Below, in pieces: positions 4,324-6,934 of a stretch of 6,934 nt of DNA. The translations under genes and the position numbers were made by a program. The DNA comes from Candidatus Peribacterales bacterium (GTDB lineage: Bacteria > Patescibacteriota > Gracilibacteria > Peribacterales > Peribacteraceae), in contig JAKFXO010000049.1 in NCBI GenBank assembly GCA_021731345.1, forward strand, positions 1 to 6,934, given 5' to 3'. Under the pieces are notes generated by a model, which made no database searches, had not been told where the DNA came from, and saw nothing but the letters and a program-made list of their open reading frames with translations. Each line of letters opens with the position of its first letter. Positions within the stretch are counted from its first letter, which is position 1.

Positions 4324-5598
4324 ATGAAAGTGTTTTGCAGCGGCATCGGGGGAATCGGTCTTTCGGCATACGCTTCGCATCTGCGAGCCGTAGGGCATGA
4401 GGTATCTGGTACAGATAAAGCAGATTCGGCGACCGTACAGTCTTTGAAATCTCGTGGTATTTCTGTGACATTCAACCAAGACGGCTCTGCGGTTCCTAAA
4501 GATGCTGAGCTTTTTGTGTACTCCGAAGCAGTCCCACCGGAGTCTCCAGAGCGTGTGAAAGCGCTTGAGCTGAATATTCGTCAGATTTCATATTTTGCAG
4601 CGCTGGGTGAGCTCACTGCTGGCGCAGATGTCATCGCAATCTGCGGAACACATGGAAAGTCTTCCACGACGGCAATGGCGGCAAAAGTCTTCATCGATGC
4701 TGGTCTGGATCCAAACGTCGTCGTCGGCACAAAAACGGCTGACCTCAACGGCGAAAACTGGCGAAAGGGAAAGAGTGATCTGTGGATCATTGAAGCGTGT
4801 GAATACCGCCGTTCGTTTTTGTACCTCAAGCCAAAAGTCATACTCATGACGAATGCTGATGGTGATCACTTCGACTCGTTTACATCAATGGAGGATTATA
4901 CGAAGGCATTTGTAGAATTTGCTTCATTACTCCCAGAGAAGGGGAGTGTCATCACCCATGGGAACGACAAGCGCACACAAAGCATTGTTGCTGAAGCCAA
5001 GAAAACACTGATCGACGCAGACGCTGAAGAGCTGCCTACACTGTCAGTACCAGGTGTACATATGCAGCAAAACGCTCAGCTTGTTCTCGCCCTCGCGAAA
5101 CTACGAAAACTTGATGAAGCGAAAACGAAAGAATCGCTTCTTGGCTTCGCAGGTTCGTGGAGGCGTATGCAGGTAAAAGGAGATACCAGACTCGGCGTCA
5201 CCGTGATCGACGACTACGCGCATCACCCAACTGAAATTCGTGCAACGATTGCGGCGATGAAACAGAAGTATCCGGACCGACGACTTGTCTGCGTCTTTGA
5301 GCCACACACCAATGATCGGACGCTCAAACTATGGAAAGAATTCACCACGTCTTTTACAGGCGTTGGTCAGGTGCTGGTCACAAAAGTGTTTGATGCTCGC
5401 CCAGACAAAGACAGTGAAAAGGCTGATGTAGCAAAACTTGCAGCTGAAATTGGCCGGACAAGTAAAGTTGCATGTCGGCCAACTGCATCCATGGAAAAAA
5501 CAAAAGTAGCACTTGATACTCTCCTCATGAACGATGATGTGCTTCTTATTATGGGAGCGGGAAACAGCACAAAACTAGCAGCTGCGATGATGATCTAG
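4324..5598 (+). CDS. murC: UDP-N-acetylmuramate--L-alanine ligase
   Basis: This 424-residue Mur ligase adds L-alanine to UDP-MurNAc with ATP, the first step of the peptidoglycan stem peptide, in the cytoplasm. The three Mur domains are visible. The N-terminal Rossmann-like part has GIGGIGLSA (7-15) and SGTD (28-31). The central ATPase has CGTHGKSSTT (107-116), EACEYRRSF (157-165) and TNADGDHFD (176-184). The C-terminal domain has SWRRMQVKG (278-286), DDYAHHPTEIRAT (296-308), FEPHTNDRT (325-333) and GAGN (411-414). Unusual details are Ser in place of the first Thr after GTHGK, and GVHMQQN where GxHN is typical. The N-terminal glycine loop starting at once after MKVFC fixes the start at 4324. 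The open frame extends further upstream to 4132, but that part is antisense to the septum-initiator gene. The length is slightly below the usual 440-490. The gene ends 3 nt from the stop of the convergent secreted-protein gene. Confidence 0.95.
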   Translation: MKVFCSGIGGIGLSAYASHLRAVGHEVSGTDKADSATVQSLKSRGISVTFNQDGSAVPKDAELFVYSEAVPPESPERVKALELNIRQISYFAALGELTAGADVIAICGTHGKSSTTAMAAKVFIDAGLDPNVVVGTKTADLNGENWRKGKSDLWIIEACEYRRSFLYLKPKVILMTNADGDHFDSFTSMEDYTKAFVEFASLLPEKGSVITHGNDKRTQSIVAEAKKTLIDADAEELPTLSVPGVHMQQNAQLVLALAKLRKLDEAKTKESLLGFAGSWRRMQVKGDTRLGVTVIDDYAHHPTEIRATIAAMKQKYPDRRLVCVFEPHTNDRTLKLWKEFTTSFTGVGQVLVTKVFDARPDKDSEKADVAKLAAEIGRTSKVACRPTASMEKTKVALDTLLMNDDVLLIMGAGNSTKLAAAMMI

Positions 5599-5601
5599 AG
5601 A

Positions 5602-6312
5602 CTACTTTCGCTGCCCACGAGTCTTCACTTCGCGTGCTTCAACATACTCACGAAGCGTACGCTTGCTGACGCGGCTGCGGTCTACGTTGTCTTCCTCAGC
5701 GACGTTACACGTCAGTGTCACCTTCGTTGTGTTGCGCTCCTCTGGTGCAACGTCCACAGTCTGTACGGCAGGCTGAAGACAGTCGTCAGTTTTTGGGAAG
5801 TAGAGACTGTACTTGCCGGCAGGAAGATTTTTAAACGTAAACGGAGTTTTTGCTGTGAAAATGCGACCAGTCGGTCCTTTCATGCGAAAGCGTAGAGTCG
5901 TCGGGTCGCTTGTCACACCAAGCGAGCCTACGCGAGACAGTGAATACTTAATCAGAAAACGAAAGTTATCGTTCGCGTAGAGAGGAAACGAATACTGCTG
6001 AGATGTGACTTCTTTGATCAAATCTCCGCCGCGATACACGCTGATTTTGGCTGACATACCCGGAGGAGATGTCACACTGAGAGTTGTCTGACCGAATTCA
6101 GTAAGAGCCATCGTGAAGCCACCAGTGGGATCTACACCCTTGTCTACACTCGACCTGCTAGAGCCATCTGCAGAAAGTAGTGTCCATGTTCCGTATGTCG
6201 ACGGAGAAAGCTGCTCAATTTTGATACTTGCTTGAGGAGCAGCAAAAGCTGGCGTCGCGAAAGCAAACGCAGATAGAGAAAGTGAAAGCAGTGCGGATGT
6301 GCGATATGTCAT
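5602..6312 (-). CDS. Secreted beta-rich protein of unknown function
   Basis: The 236-residue protein has a clear signal peptide: hydrophobic SALLSLSLSAFAFATPAFA with a likely type I cleavage after A-F-A at residue 24. The mature part is rich in predicted strands. Residues 157-172 (TPFTFKNLPAGKYSLYFP) resemble the 'F-x-NLPAGkY-x-L' edge of prealbumin-like or carboxypeptidase-regulatory-like domains common in surface proteins. Two cysteines (178 and 202) bracket that domain and could form a disulfide. The C-terminus (about 211-236) is strongly basic with many Arg and Lys. There is no second membrane segment or sortase motif, so it is probably released or bound to the envelope by charge. I do not recognise the exact family. 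The start lies 51 nt after the purL stop on the same strand, with no strong promoter or Shine-Dalgarno, so co-transcription with purL is possible. Confidence 0.82.
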   Translation of the reverse strand: MTYRTSALLSLSLSAFAFATPAFAAPQASIKIEQLSPSTYGTWTLLSADGSSRSSVDKGVDPTGGFTMALTEFGQTTLSVTSPPGMSAKISVYRGGDLIKEVTSQQYSFPLYANDNFRFLIKYSLSRVGSLGVTSDPTTLRFRMKGPTGRIFTAKTPFTFKNLPAGKYSLYFPKTDDCLQPAVQTVDVAPEERNTTKVTLTCNVAEEDNVDRSRVSKRTLREYVEAREVKTRGQRK

Positions 6313-6348
6313 GTCACTATGAAAACAGAACCGGTGAAATGCGTAAAG

Positions 6349-6366
6349 TAATCTCTCTTGAGATTA
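6349..6366 (-). other. Perfect 7-bp hairpin overlapping the purL stop codon
   Basis: TAATCTC and GAGATTA (6349-6355 and 6360-6366) pair around a 4-nt loop. The purL TAA stop (6366-6364 on the minus strand) is inside the stem. The stem is AT-rich and the following bases (CTTTACG) are not a real U-run, so it is a weak terminator at best. It may act as a 3' stabilising or attenuating element before the secreted-protein gene. Confidence 0.4.
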
Positions 6367-6934
6367 AGACGAATGTAACGCGCGTTCGAGTGCCTCCGAC
6401 CACGAGCTTCGAAGCGCCTCCAAAGGCTTTTCAAGCAGCGTAGAACCGCTACGACGTACTGTGAGCATGGCCTCACTCGTCGTCTCGCCAATATCGAGGA
6501 GTTCAACACCACATTTCTTTGCGAGTGATTCGAAAGCTTTTGCTTTGTCGGTATCAACTTCCAGGACAAAGCCACCAGTTTCACTGAAAAGCACTGTGTC
6601 AGACCGAAGTCCCGGTGCAACGGGGCTCACATCAACACTGATACCGATAGTTCCTCCAACTTTTCGTTGCGGCAGAGTCATTTCAAAGAGCGCGAGGAGA
6701 AGTCCTCCTTCACTGATGTCATGGGCGGACAACAAAAGTTCTGATGACACAGCCTTCGACATGAAAAGGATTTCTTTGAGTATCTCAGGGAAATCCGGTG
6801 AAGGAACATTGGCTCCTAGAAGAGCGTTTCGCTTAGAACCAGAAAGAATTTCAAGAACGTGATAGTACGCGCTGCCACCACACTCATCTTTTCTGTCTCC
6901 AATGAGATACAGCTTAGAACCAGCTTTTTTCAGT
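6364..6934 (-). CDS. purL: Phosphoribosylformylglycinamidine synthase II, C-terminal part (5' truncated by window)
   Basis: About 190 residues are visible, running off the right edge; the methionine at 6762 is internal. The visible part is the C-terminal AIRS-like domain of PurL. It begins KKAGSKLYLIGDRKDECGGSAYY (compare 'GD.iyLlG....ELGGSeY'), then AHDISEGGLLLALFEM, which carries the H-D-x-S-x-GG signature, then LFSETGGFVLEV. The enzyme converts FGAR to FGAM with ATP and glutamine-derived ammonia in de novo purine synthesis. In this small-PurL type, PurQ and PurS supply ammonia; neither is in the window. Selenophosphate synthase, thiamine-phosphate kinase and PurM share the fold, but the GGSxYY region and spacing favour PurL. 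It ends 51 nt before the secreted-protein start. Confidence 0.9.
   Translation of the reverse strand, partial: LKKAGSKLYLIGDRKDECGGSAYYHVLEILSGSKRNALLGANVPSPDFPEILKEILFMSKAVSSELLLSAHDISEGGLLLALFEMTLPQRKVGGTIGISVDVSPVAPGLRSDTVLFSETGGFVLEVDTDKAKAFESLAKKCGVELLDIGETTSEAMLTVRRSGSTLLEKPLEALRSSWSEALERALHSS

Noticed and set aside
6461..6862. Plus-strand open frame opposite purL
   Set aside because: It is a shadow of the well-supported purL frame on the minus strand.
1..6934. CRISPR arrays, insertion sequences, prophage genes or known defence modules
   Set aside because: No regularly spaced repeats, transposase-like proteins or terminal inverted repeats were seen, and every recognised gene is housekeeping or envelope related.

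Overview
This window looks like a compact bacterial chromosome segment, most likely from a member of the Candidate Phyla Radiation (Patescibacteria, perhaps Peregrinibacteria-like). That placement is an inference from several things together: closely packed and alternating genes, almost no Shine-Dalgarno sequences, a MurC with an EACEYRRSF motif, a small septum-formation initiator protein, and a Gmad2-type lipoprotein. TGA ends the CNNM/CBS gene, so the standard bacterial code fits and UGA is not recoded.

Layout from left to right. The 3' end of a CCA-adding-type nucleotidyltransferase (+) meets a Gmad2 lipoprotein gene (-), and their stop codons overlap. A divergent intergenic region follows, leading into a CNNM/CBS membrane transporter-like gene (+). 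Next come two unrecognised genes (+). The first (to 2452) may be frameshifted near its start. The second (2553-3170) encodes an internally duplicated protein and has a strong promoter with a 9-bp inverted repeat over it. A hairpin terminator then separates these from a minus-strand translation cluster: tRNA-fMet, rpmA (ribosomal protein L27) and a tRNA-Ile with the unusual anticodon UAU. After it, a septum-formation initiator gene (-) and murC (+) diverge from a 51-bp spacer. At the right are a secreted protein of unknown function (-), which ends 3 nt from the murC stop, and the C-terminal part of purL (-), which runs off the window.

Functional themes are translation (L27, initiator tRNA, tRNA-Ile, CCA enzyme), cell wall and division (MurC, FtsB/DivIC-like), purine synthesis (PurL), and envelope or secreted proteins (lipoprotein, CNNM protein, beta-rich secreted protein).

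The most notable pattern is at the promoters. For up to six protein genes a -10-like hexamer sits only 6-9 nt upstream of the start codon, with no Shine-Dalgarno sequence between, which predicts largely leaderless mRNAs. The other points worth attention are the tRNA-Ile(UAU), the operator-like palindrome and the duplicated unknown protein. I did not find a defence system, mobile element or CRISPR array.
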